DNA of 64,000 nucleotides, from contig NC_090119.1 of the NCBI RefSeq assembly GCF_023973825.1, positions 346,001 through 410,000 of the forward strand, given 5' to 3'. The notes under the pieces are model-generated. The model saw nothing but the letters and a program-made list of their open reading frames with translations, was not told the origin of the DNA and did not search any database. The stretch's first letter is position 1; each line of letters starts with the position of its first letter. Origin of the DNA: Plasmodium brasilianum (taxonomy: Eukaryota > Apicomplexa > Aconoidasida > Haemosporida > Plasmodiidae). Made by a program: the position numbers and the translations under genes. Shown here piece after piece: positions 31,501-40,565 of this stretch.

Positions 31501-31630
31501 CATCATTTGAAAATATTGTATTGTGTGTTTCCTTCCCTTCATCATTACATACTTTCGTGTGTGTGTCCTCCTTTTGTTCAGTGATACTTTTGCATTTACG
31601 AAGTCGTGTGGAAATGCTTTCGCTATTCAT
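28553..31630 (-). CDS. CCCH-type zinc-finger protein, putative RNA-binding
   Basis: An open frame of 1,025 residues runs from ATG at 31630 to TAG at 28555-28553. Around residues 247-266 and 292-311 there are two fingers with spacing C-x9-C-x5-C-x3-H and C-x8-C-x5-C-x3-H, the classic CCCH pattern of RNA-binding proteins such as TTP and U2AF35. Each is preceded by an extra CxxC cysteine (CVPC, CKVC). A further Cys/His-rich stretch at about 480-570 (CNECSEGG, CHSNCNNCH, CDHTSIYCHHTDH) may bind more zinc. The rest is Asn/Thr/Lys/His-rich low complexity, including a repeat of NEEACYDA type near residues 75-115 and a Thr/Asn tract near 640-690. A nuclear or mRNA-processing role is likely from the domain, not shown. 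The C-terminus is doubtful because coding-like sequence continues in the same frame after the stop. Confidence 0.8.
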   Translation of the reverse strand: MNSESISTRLRKCKSITEQKEDTHTKVCNDEGKETHNTIFSNDEKEIGKLGVIETDEDTGADNYDDSFSINETDNYAANEEACYDANEEACYDANEEACYATNEVECYATNEVECYAANKSAYYGVHQPNNRTDPRTEREIDGNQFKERGFYKKRKGEMQNMDHGQNSNYTINNETINTSRLCELKEIYQLGEQRKKILNNFNELYYTKGQSITNALIEIFELNINDEIILYILQKVLHVHGLCVPCYKFGSNRNSCNLKINCKWCHHYTHLNEHSPLHPLKMLHFKNKCKVCNHFIEGRFCFLLNECQFCHSIDHLPKNLKKHYFDILNSLYKKRKYAHVITKDLLDHLGSEKDEVSNLGDVTKDLMILFDRDEKNKGTYNNIVNYNNGHDDYNNDHNIGGDDCNAERVSDSDNYSYDPNNGSAYYNGKHNIDINDYSNDRTNCNNRSDRGTDSVIVNLLNRNNMYSNTKKSYDTCNECSEGGRKPCSNHFLYQKDCHSNCNNCHNEIHKNKNSNLYILTYHHDNNMCIVCPSINEAKCSCDHTSIYCHHTDHISYKIKVKNVLHDWTFSLRNEFCVTREQRKSIPENDLTEKERGTVHEHRVRELKEYVHDEENELGNFTHSRHMEVRRKRPLYDSTHNEREHNKSHKKRRNNNTTTTTANTTNTTTDATTANTTANTTNTTTDATTANTTTTTTTNNNNNKQYDGDLRSQDVDPIMEKSNVYMENDSCSDKDYVLYVRDKTYDEDERAEKSIKKEKYKKEQPYNFGHPTNEGIYYSSKHRSSTYNKGGNYSENRRKYDDKSIYNLQKRKINYMEKQVERGGIHAEGLYNNFPHIAKNYSLYSATRWERSEYKKGTQERRVHERSKHKDKHKHIDKHTHKHGVKDEVKDKHTDEYKYKRIHTRNVPHGSTINCEDAKWKGKNSHTNYSKVNENFIEHDESLKNDSCVRVQERNTPNEERDKHDKVNSKEKEYSNQYNNNDSRTCLTNEERNMFSKNTYEGKCTGETLTECVNHEKTIQDYLST
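29530..29665 (-). repeat. Thr/Asn-coding triplet-rich repeat in the CCCH gene
   Basis: A duplicated block of act/aat-type triplets (plus strand agtagtagt, ttagtagtattcgcag) encodes a Thr/Ala/Asn/Asp tract. Two larger copies of about 63 bp lie in tandem. It is low-complexity coding sequence. Confidence 0.75.
31268..31402 (-). repeat. 24-bp coding repeat (NEEACYDA) near the N-terminus of the CCCH protein
   Basis: Five to six 24-bp units encode an eight-residue repeat with variants NEEACYDA, NEEACYAT and NEVECYAT. Each unit has one Cys and one Tyr, unusual for Plasmodium repeats, which are generally Asn/Lys/Glu. Confidence 0.85.
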
Positions 31631-32869
31631 TGTGCGTTAAGTGGTTCGATACATGCATGTAAGGGAGTGAACACATATATGTATATATACATATGTATGT
31701 GCATGCCCTGGCTAAATAAAGCAGCACTTCGAGTTATTCGAAAAATACTACTAATTCCAATAATGCCAGTAGATACAATAATGCCAAAAGATACAATAAT
31801 GTGAATAGAGGAAATAGAGTCAAAAGATACAATAATGTGAATAGAGACAATAATGTGAATAGAGGAAATAGAGTCAATAATGCCAATGGTACCAAGAGAA
31901 CCACTAATTCCGATAATGACGATGCGCCCAATTCTACCAAATAAAACGAAAACAATTCCCTGTTGTTACGAAGAAATAGCGTAACTTCATTAATACTCTC
32001 GAACATATACATATATATGTATATATATATATATATATGTGTATATATGTAGGAATAGGCAAATAAATTTCCTACATGCGCATATTTATGTACGAAATTT
32101 ATTTTCCTTTTTTTAATTTCCTCCTGCTCTACTTTTTTATTTATCTAATCTCCGAAACATCATCTTTCATTTGGTTTGTTTTCTATTTTTGTAATGAGAA
32201 AACTTGGTACTAACTTTTAAATAGCTAGAGGGTAAAAGCAAATAAAATTTGTGTTTCACGCTAAGTACTTATAAGCACCCACATATACAGAGAAGTATAT
32301 ACGTATGCACATGCATATAATATGTACGTATTATGTACGAGAGTACAAGTACATGTGCATATATATGTTGTACATATATATATACGTATGCACTATTCAT
32401 AATCTGCTCATATGCAACGACTTACTTAAGAAGGCACTCAAAAATAATATCGTTTCTAGCGAATTAAGATCATAATAAGTAAAATAAAATAAAATATTAA
32501 ACAGAATGACAGGCACAATGATAGGCAGGACGATTGGCAGAATGACAAATGGAATGATAAACAAGAATGATAAGCAATGTAATAGGCAAAACTCAAAACA
32601 GCGTGATACGCAAAATTAACAAATAAAACAAAAATGTAGAACTCGTTTTGAGTAAAAAACGAAACTATACAAAGTTTAATTTTTTTTTTTTTTTTTTTTT
32701 CAAGCTTTTATGTATTATATAACTTTTGCAATATTTTTTTAATAGTTATTTAATTTGTAAAAAATCGCCTTTTCGAATATTTTTCCTTTTGGAAATTATT
32801 TTGATACATTTGAGAAAAATAAAGCAAAAAAATTACATAAACTTTTGAGTGTTCATTTTTGCCTTGTGC

Positions 32870-32935
<66 letters not shown>

Positions 32936-33484
32936 AGGACATTAAGATTAGCGTATGCAAAACTTGTAAATGGGTAGAGATACATTTTATGTTGGTTTAA
33001 TTTTTTTTTTTTTTTCTTCAAAAATATTTCACATTCCTCATATAAAAAAGAAAATTAAAGAAAAAGGACTGAAAATTTGGTTAGCACATATATAATATAC
33101 ATTATTGTTTTCTCTATTTTTTTTTAATTTATTTTTTATGCTTATGTATAATACATGTTTTTATATAGATATGAATACTTTTTTTTATTTTGAAATTAAC
33201 TACATATGTGAGTCATGTTATGATTATACAGTTGAATTTTATTATTATTTTTTTTTTAAATATATGCCCCTGCATAATCATACCGATAAAAGTAGGAACA
33301 CAAAATAACATCAAAAAGAAAAAATTGTGTAGGGAGGGAAAAGCAAAGAAAAATTTGTACTTCTCTACATCAACTTAATTGTACTGTGTGTTTACGTTAT
33401 TTTGTTTACATAAGTATAAATATTTACATGAATGTATATACAAATATATGTGTATATATTTTTATATTTTATGGGAGGAGGAAT
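31631..33484. other. intergenic region with several short repeats
   Basis: From 31780 to 31880 imperfect 18- and 36-bp repeats (gatacaataatgtgaatagag) occur, and 32505-32580 has short related units (aatgacaggcac / aatgataggcag). A poly-T run lies at 32680-32700 and a TA run of about 60 bp at 32871-32930. The small open frames here come from these repeats. No exon with flanking splice signals was found before 33485. Confidence 0.5.
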
Positions 33485-33687
33485 TCACCCAAGGACGTAT
33501 CTTAATCTTACAATAGGGGCTTCCTTTTGGAAATGCGGTTTTAAAAATTATATATATATATATATATATGTATACATAAGTGCGTATGTATTTATACGTC
33601 CGAAAGTATAGTACAATTTTGTTTGTGTATAATATAAGATTTTTCCCTCTCTGTTATCAAGCTGATGAACATTTTATCTTCTGTCAT
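33485..33687 (-). CDS. small spliced protein of unknown function, possibly the 3' part of a longer gene
   Basis: Exon 33598-33687 begins ATG and reads MTEDKMFISLITEREKSYII then HKQNCTILSD. It ends at a GTATAAAT donor in phase 0 and joins exon 33485-33523, which reads EAPIVRLRYVLG and a TGA. The 74-bp intron is AT-rich, but its acceptor (ccaaaag) has a weak pyrimidine tract. The same frame is open 5' of the ATG to an AG at 33699 (KVH before MTEDK), so the first exon may be internal and more exons may lie upstream. A coding-like stretch at about 34190-34125 (FPLPYCYFNLNILVAQMHQF) is a candidate, but its phase does not fit. I do not recognise the family. Composition is far from the surrounding TA-rich DNA, which supports a real gene. 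Confidence 0.45.
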
Positions 33688-33708
33688 ATGTACTTTTTCT
33701 ACAACGTT

Positions 33709-33744
<36 letters not shown>

Positions 33745-34491
33745 AAAAATGTTTAAAGCATTCTTTTTTTTTTCTGTTCATGAGTGCACAAATTTGTGAA
33801 AACAACGTGTTTGTAAAAGAGATACGTTTAAGATGTGTATGTTTTAAAAAAAAAAGGGGGAAATAACAAATGCCTCACAAAAAAATAAATAAATGTACAG
33901 ATAATTTTATAAATAAATGTACAGATAATTTTATAAATAAATGTACAGATAATTTTATAAATAAATGTACAGATAATTTTATAAATAAATGTATAGATAA
34001 TTTTATAAATAAATGTGTAGATAATTTTATAAATATATAAATGTACAGATAAATTTATAAATAAATGTATAGATAAATATATATACAACGTAAGCATGCA
34101 TATTCGTACGTATATATAAACATGGAACTGATGCATTTGTGCAACAAGTATATTCAAGTTAAAGTAACAGTAAGGCAAGGGAAACTGCCATGATTACACG
34201 TACAGTTCACCTTAAGGTGGGAAATGAAAAATGGGGGAAACATCCTTCATACAAAACGTAAAAAAGTTTTACTACCTAACGTATTACCGCATATAGGGGC
34301 ATGCGTGTACATACATATATATATATATATGTATTTGTAATATATGTGCAATATGTGTGTGGTTAATGTACAATACAGGTATAATATATATATATATATA
34401 TAATACATCTATTTATGTATGTATACGTATATATATAATACATCTATTTATGTATGTGCCCACATTTATGGTGAACCACTAAGATGCTTCC
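33688..34491. other. intergenic or intronic AT-rich stretch with a 24-bp array
   Basis: Positions 33885-34075 hold about eight copies of a 24-bp unit, gtacagataattttataaat plus aaat, with drift in the last copies. TA runs lie at 33714-33742 and 34315-34332. Apart from the coding-like segment at 34125-34190 nothing further is supported. Confidence 0.6.
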
Positions 34492-35613
34492 TTATACGTT
34501 CATCATATTTTTCACCTCAAAAACAACTTTATGCTCGTCTGGAATGTAAAAGGGTTCATAAACATGCGGGAAAGGAGTATCATAACCACACACTCTTTTA
34601 ATAGGAGAATGTAAATTATAAAAACATCTTTCTTGAATTTTGGCAGCAATTTCTGCTCCAAATCCGTTGGTTACTTGAGCTTCATGTGTAATTAAAAGTC
34701 TACCTGTTTTTTCAACGGATTTTTGAACAGTATCAATATCCCATGGAATAATTGTTTGTAAATCAATTATTTCACAATCTATTTGATGTTTTTTTAACAA
34801 AGTATCAGCTGCAATTTTCATTTTATGCACTAATGAACCCCATGTAACAATTGTTATATCTTTACCTTGTTTTACCACATCAGCTTTGCCTAACTCTAAT
34901 TCATATGCCTCCACTGGTACATTACAAACTGATGACCTGTAGAGAATTTTTGGTTCAAAAAATAAACAAGGATTAGGATCTTTAATAGCAGATAGTAATA
35001 ACCCTTTAGCTTTATATGCATCACTAGGAACAATAATTTTAATTCCAGAAGCATGAGCAAAAAATGCTTCTGGACTCTGTGAATGATAAAGACCCCCATG
35101 CCCTACTGCACCCCATGTACATCGTATAGTTAACTTACCAACATCAAAACTGTTACCTGATCTGTATCTATATTTAGCTACATCATTTACTATTTGATCA
35201 AAAGCAGGAAAAATATAATCTCCAAATTGAATTTCTGCAATTGTTGTAAATCCATTTTCTGCTAACCCAATTGCAAAACCAATTATTCCTTGTTCACACA
35301 GAGGAGTATTAAAAACTCTTTTGTCACCATACTTATTTCTTAAATCTAAAGAACACCTAAAAACACCCCCAAATGCTACATCTTCACCTAGTAGTATTGA
35401 CTGAGGGTCTTTTTCAAACACATTGTGCATAGCTGAATTAATTGCTGTAAACATGTTCATTTTTTTTTTTTCTAAATTGTGTGTAGAAGAAAATGATCGA
35501 ATGGTATTAGTTTTTGTGCCACAGTGCATGGCCTTTTTTGTCCCACCAAGAATATTCCCATTTTTGTTTATTCCAACTTTTAAAAAATTAATCACATCTT
35601 GTTGTATTCTCAT
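34492..35613 (-). CDS. BCKDHB: branched-chain 2-oxoacid dehydrogenase E1 component, beta subunit (mitochondrial)
   Basis: A single exon of 373 residues. The first 50 residues are basic, hydroxylated and poor in acids ([19 protein letters not shown]...), as in a mitochondrial presequence. The enzyme body starts at [14 protein letters not shown] and carries the E1-beta landmarks: [48 protein letters not shown], the histidine-bearing [15 protein letters not shown], and DLQTIIPWD near the C-terminus. CRYRSGN-type residues (KYRYRSG) and the Arg-rich GAVGHGG segment match the branched-chain enzyme better than pyruvate dehydrogenase. With E1-alpha it decarboxylates branched 2-oxoacids using thiamine diphosphate. 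In Plasmodium and Toxoplasma this mitochondrial complex is known to convert pyruvate to acetyl-CoA, because PDH sits in the apicoplast. The length matches the family. Confidence 0.96.
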   Translation of the reverse strand: MRIQQDVINFLKVGINKNGNILGGTKKAMHCGTKTNTIRSFSSTHNLEKKKMNMFTAINSAMHNVFEKDPQSILLGEDVAFGGVFRCSLDLRNKYGDKRVFNTPLCEQGIIGFAIGLAENGFTTIAEIQFGDYIFPAFDQIVNDVAKYRYRSGNSFDVGKLTIRCTWGAVGHGGLYHSQSPEAFFAHASGIKIIVPSDAYKAKGLLLSAIKDPNPCLFFEPKILYRSSVCNVPVEAYELELGKADVVKQGKDITIVTWGSLVHKMKIAADTLLKKHQIDCEIIDLQTIIPWDIDTVQKSVEKTGRLLITHEAQVTNGFGAEIAAKIQERCFYNLHSPIKRVCGYDTPFPHVYEPFYIPDEHKVVFEVKNMMNV

Positions 35614-37482
35614 CTTGATTTTTATTAAAAAATTAGGAAAGTACCGCGTGTAGGCGTTGTTAAAATAAAGCTTTATATAATCCTAAATGTAACGTGGATC
35701 GTAATACTACTATTTTTTTTTTTTTTTTTTTATCATCCAAGTATATTTATGTAACCAAAAAATATTTCTTTTTTTCTTCCAAATAAATATCTGTTTTGCC
35801 AATATAAAAATATCAGTTTTGTCAACATATAAATATGTGCTTTTCCACCAAGTAAAATATCTATTTTTCCACTAAATATATATATCTACTTTTCCAAGAA
35901 ATGTTAGTCCTTCCAATTCAGAGGAATACACCTTTTTTTTTTTTTTTTTTTTTGGATCATTTTTATTTTAGCTATTTAAAAAAAAAAAAAAAAAAAAAAA
36001 TATTTTACAAAATTTTTATTTTTTTTCTAGTATATTTGCTTTAGTTCTCAATAAAAATTGCTTCAATATTGGAAGTCCTTTGGGAATAAAATTACGGAGA
36101 AAATTGAAGGTACTGCACCAAAAGTGGGTACTCAAAAAATGTACATACGTACATGCATATATGTACATACATACATGAATGCAGTATTTTACAATTTTTT
36201 GTACCCAGTTTGTATTCACATGTACAATGCAGAAAAAAAAGGAAAAAGTCCATTCACACACACAAATGTGTTGGTAATTTTAATTTCAATTAGAACGTTT
36301 TTACCTGTACAACCTATTCTTTTCTTTTTTTTTTTTTTTCCCATTGCATGTACATATTTTTTCCATTTTTTTTTTTTTTTTTTTGGCATACAGTTGTAAA
36401 TGGATACTACAATAAAATTTGAGAAATTGCATGAACAGCAATAAAAAAAAAAATAAATAGAAAAGAGAACGCTAATTTTGCTATAATAATATTGACCAAA
36501 CTGTATTTATATACAACAAAATGTCTGATTTGTTGTTAGACTTTCTTTTTATTTTATTATACTGTAACATTTCGTTATGTTTTGCTTTTGTTGGTATGTA
36601 TCAAAAAAGTGTGGATGGGTAACGGATCTTTTCACCTTTTAACAATTTTTCTTAAAAACATTTCTTTTTTGCCGTTTAACTATTTTTTGTAGCAAAGAAG
36701 GAAAAAAAATAAGAGAAATAAACTAAACAACATAAAAATAAATAAATAAATAAATGAAATAAAACAACGAATTATGCAGCACCGTAGCGATAAAGTGCCA
36801 ATGCATGAAGCATCAAAATGTGAAGCGCTAAGACGATAATATTCCAAAGCAACAAAAATGCTCGAAAAGGAAAGATAAAGAACATCAAAGATTTAGTAGC
36901 CCTCTCACACATCATTTACTTTTACCATACACAACAGTTACTATGTATATGATAAGAATGGACACAACGTAGAGAAGAATTAACAATAAAAACATTTTTG
37001 CTGTGTTAGTTAATTCTGTAAAAAAAAAAAAAAAAAAAGCAAATCAAATCAAATAAAAGAAAGAAGAAAAAATTATATCAAATAAAAGAAAGAAGAAAAA
37101 ATTATATCAAATAAAAGAAAGAAGAAAAAATTATATCAAATAAAAGAAAGAAGAAAAAATATATATCAAATAAAAGAAAGAAGAAAAAATATATATCAAA
37201 TAAAAGAAAGAAGAAAAAATATATATCAAATAAAAGAAAGAAGAAAAAATATATATCAAATAAAAGAAAGAAGAAAAAATAAATATCAAAATGTAACACA
37301 AAAAAATGCAACACGATAAAGTGTAATATAATGTTATAATGCAATGCAAAATAACAAAGCGCCCACAGATATAATGGGGAATGCACCTCGTAAATAGAAC
37401 GGAACAACGCGTCCCGATACGATACGGTGTACGATAAATACGTGCGTCATTAAGAAACATAAAAAAGTTCATGTTAAGTAAA
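35614..37482. other. intergenic region with an unresolved coding-like island and a 30-bp array
   Basis: At 36011-36420 both strands look partly coding. On plus, three segments (36011-36109, 36207-36271, 36384-36411) can be joined with GT...AG introns and one continuous phase ending in a TAA. On minus, a segment reads PTFGAVPSIFSVILFPKDF and a stop. I cannot choose between them. At 37065-37285 there are about seven copies of a 30-bp unit (aaataaaagaaagaagaaaa plus an AT-rich end). Poly-A/T runs at 35928-35953 and 35978-36000 are typical spacers. Confidence 0.4.
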
Positions 37483-39216
37483 TTATGAAAATGTAAGGGT
37501 ATCGAAAGGGTGTATGCACTGCATTATTAACAACTTAAGAATTGTAAACATAAGGACTGTAAACAACATAATAGTTTTTAACAGAATGTGATCAGTCATG
37601 TTTACAGGTTTTGTATATACATATTTATATATACGTGTAAGTGTATGCACTTTATATATTATACCTTGCGGTTTTGAGGGCAACTGCTTGTTAATATATT
37701 TTAAAGACTCAATTATGGCATTTCCGATAGACCCTGTAGCAAAATAAGTTCTCATAAATTGCTTTCTTATTTCTTTTTCATTTACAAATTTATCTTCAAC
37801 ACCTTCTCTTTTAGCTACAATAAAACTTCCTAATTGTTTTATATAAACTAATAAAATTCCATCATGACATTCTTTATTTCCTATTCCCCATTTTCTCAGT
37901 AAATTTTGAGAAAAATGGTTAGCCGACTTTTCATAGGAGCTGTTTTTACCTACAAAAATTTGAGGCACTATGGCCACGGATACCTGAAGAGGGGTTAAGA
38001 AGATAAAACAAAGTGGAGTAATTTTCATGATGAGGGAATTAAAAATATACACACGGATGTACACATGTAAACTTCTTTAACTGCGTTTTCACATAATTGT
38101 GTGCATGTATAATATATGTCCATATTTATAAGCCCATATTTGTACTGCTTCTCTTTACTTGGTAATAATAAGTTCCGTTATCTGAGCATTTATGAAAATT
38201 CATATCCCGTATTTTGAGCAGAATTGCTTCAATGTTCAATTGATCTTCTAAACTTAACAGATGAGAAGGATCACACAGCCATGAATGGCTTATTCTGGCA
38301 TAAACATATATATATATGTTCAAAAGTTTTAGAAGGGAAAAAAAAAAAAAAATAATAATATATTAGTTGTATAAAATTCTAATATATTGCGTTAAATTCA
38401 TTTAAATACTGTGTTATAAAATACCCCAAGGATAATACACATTCTTCCGGATGATCAAAAGGGTTAGGGAAGGACAATTCGTCATACGTGTTTCCCGCAG
38501 TTGAGATGCTCCTTTTAAAAACGTACATATGTACATATATATACGTACGTACATGCATACATAAATACATACTTATATACATATGTACATATATATACGT
38601 ACGTACATGCATACATAAATACATACTTATATACATATGTACATATATATACGTACGTACATGCATACATAAATACATACTTATATACATATGTACATAT
38701 ATATACGTACATATATACATACATACATATATACATACATACATACATACATACATACATACATACATACATACAAATGTGAGTGTGTGCACTTGTGTAG
38801 ACACGTACGCTCGTGCTGCTGATAATCTAAAAACATAAATATTACACAGCATTATATTATAATATCATTTTAACTCATCATCTGCTTCGAGGTCATGTAT
38901 CAGCGGGTATAATGCCCTTGAGCCCAAGACCCTAAGAAGGTAAAATTAAGATTTCATTTTTGAAGAAAAATATTTTGAGAAAGAGGAATATAAAAAAAAA
39001 AAAAAAAAAAAAAAAGGGAAAGTACACATTGTATTTATTTATATTTTCACTTTACAAATCATTTTTTGCCCTCTTAACATCATTGAAGGAGAATTTATTT
39101 ACTAAATCTAATTTTTCACATAGTGTACATTTTTTTAAAAATAAGAAAAACAAAAAACAAAAACTGAAACAAAAACTAAAACCAAAAGGGTAAACTTTTC
39201 TAAAGAACAGGTTCAT
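37483..39216 (-). CDS. TPM-domain protein (TLP18.3/Psb32/MOLO-1 family), seven exons
   Basis: Complement exons 39056-39216, 38875-38931, 38809-38826, 38425-38511, 38159-38294, 37665-37983 and 37483-37556 give 852 nt and 283 residues, all GT...AG and all in phase. The N-terminus (MNLFFRKVYPFGFSF then an FCFLFFLFL core) is a hydrophobic signal or anchor. The TPM domain starts near LSFPNPFDHPEECVLSLG, continues through DPSHLLSLEDQLNIEAILLK, VSVAIVPQIF, RKWGIGNKECHDGILLVYI, and closes with REGVEDKF and an Ile/Leu-rich helix. A short hydrophobic C-terminal segment (LMFTILKLLIMQ) follows. Family members act in photosystem II repair in plants, in receptor modulation in worms, and as secreted or membrane phosphatases in bacteria; the Plasmodium role is unknown. 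Exon 3 has 18 nt and the second intron only 48 nt. The last five exons are secure; the first two rest on phase and composition. Confidence 0.85.
38520..38775 (-). repeat. 54-bp repeat and ACAT run inside a TPM-gene intron
   Basis: The 297-bp intron between exons 3 and 4 of the TPM gene is almost entirely tandem repeat: about 3.5 copies of a 54-bp unit containing tatacgtacgtacatgcata, followed by an (acat)n run from 38715 to 38773. The unit is rich in self-complementary pieces such as acgtacgt, gtacatgcat and acatatgtacatat. Both strands keep long open frames only because 54 is a multiple of three. Confidence 0.9.
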
Positions 39217-39440
39217 TTTGTCTTAACACTTGGGGATTTAGCATTAACGCATTAGGGGAATCTATTTTTTTAATCGAGTGCGTACTTGTGGACTTACCGA
39301 AAATTAACAAAAATATACTCTTGCAAAAATACAAAATATTTGAAAATAAATATATATGCGTTTTTATATGTTGGAGATTGCACACATATATGTCTGGTAC
39401 GAAAATTAAGGTGGTCCCTTTGAAGCACGGCTTATTTTGG

Positions 39441-39478
<38 letters not shown>

Positions 39479-39536
39479 ACTCAACCTATTTGGAACGGTT
39501 AAAGCAGGCACATAAAACAAGAATGGCGGAGAGAGG
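39217..39536. other. divergent intergenic spacer, probable shared promoter region
   Basis: The TPM gene and the plus-strand gene at 39537 point away from each other across 320 bp. The spacer contains a 31-bp poly-A run at 39445-39475 and little else. A minus-strand open frame crosses it and begins at 39568 inside the neighbouring gene's first exon; part of it (ending LRQNEPVL) looks mildly coding, but it lies in a different frame from the TPM start and I found no splice path for it. Confidence 0.4.
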
Positions 39537-39628
39537 ATGACACAGAACAAAAATTTTGTGCTGTTCAATAGGTACTTAATATATTGTGGTATATGTACTA
39601 CATGTGCATTATATATATTTACTTATTT

Positions 39629-39665
<37 letters not shown>

Positions 39666-39996
39666 TTTTTATTAAAAAGGGTGAGATTTAAAAAAGTACA
39701 TGATGATATCCGTAACATGAGTTACAAGAGGTGTTGCGCAAGGGGTACAATATTCCCTTTTACAATATTTTTAAAAAAATGTAATTACACACAAAAAAAA
39801 AAAAAAAAAAAAAAATTTGAACAAGTGCACAACATCAATGCTGGTAGACCAAAAATATACAATAGGGAATAAGCACGACCATCTGTTTATGTATGCATTA
39901 ATCAGATATGAAAATTTAATGACAAATAAAATGAACGTATTTATAAGAAGCAAAAGGAGGGTATGGAAGAAAGTCCAATATGTATGGTTTTACATT

Positions 39997-40031
<35 letters not shown>

Positions 40032-40262
40032 GTCGTCATTTAATTAGCAGGTATACAAAAATATAAATGTATGTATGGTATAGACCCAAACATCCTTACA
40101 AATTTTTATAAAGGATCTTAATTTTGCCTTTTAGCAATGATACAAAATAATACATTCTGTGCATTTTCAACTTCGCAAAGGGGTAAGTGTTGTGTATGTT
40201 CATTTAACTTCTACTTTCATTGGCGTTTGACAGGCGGTAGGGCGTCCTTCAGAGAAAAATAA
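39537..40262 (+). CDS. small basic protein of unknown function, six exons
   Basis: Exons 39537-39571, 39680-39744, 39848-39960, 40051-40072, 40135-40182 and 40234-40262 join to 312 nt (103 residues) with GT...AG introns and consistent phase, ending at TAA 40260-40262. Recognisable stretches are FNRVRFKKVHDDIRNMSYKR, YTIGNKHDHLFMYALIRYEN, TNKMNVFIRSKRR, then NTFCAFSTSQRGGRASFREK. The basic character and small size would suit a ribosomal or mitochondrial ribosomal protein, but I could not match a family. Exon 3 could instead start at 39835 in a different phase, which would break the chain. Exon 4 is only 22 nt. The final two exons and exon 3 are the most convincing pieces. The gene is divergent from the TPM gene and convergent with the helicase at 40566. 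Confidence 0.55.
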
Positions 40263-40565
40263 AGTTTAACTTTTTTTCGTGTAGTTGTAATTCTATCATA
40301 ATACATACTCACTTTGCTATAATTTTATTTTTCCTCCATTTTGTTCTACCTCCAGTTCGCCCTATTTTGTTTCTTGTATCCCTCTGCGTATGACAGTGGT
40401 GTGCATGTGCAAATTGCCTATACGTGGGATACACACATATGCGTGAGAGTATCTTTTTATTTTTTGAGGGGAACAATAATAACAGCATGGTAACAGATCA
40501 GTTGTATTTGCAGCTGCCATTACACCGTGGCATCGCTGAGGCATCATCGCAGTATCCCACACGTG

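Noticed and set aside
33655..33690. CTGATGA resembling a C box of a C/D snoRNA
   Set aside because: No D box at suitable distance on the plus strand, and the bases fall in a minus-strand exon candidate.
38515..38850. Frames of MYVCMYVCMY and HTYIHTYI type
   Set aside because: They are translations of the acat and 54-bp repeats within a TPM intron.
38893..38931. An alternative TPM exon reading GLGLKGIIPADT and a stop, implying a separate small gene
   Set aside because: The donor of the preceding exon leaves two bases (GATTT then GTAAAG), so the phase enters VLGSRALYPLIHDLEADD instead; a separate gene would also sit only about 40 bp from the next exon.
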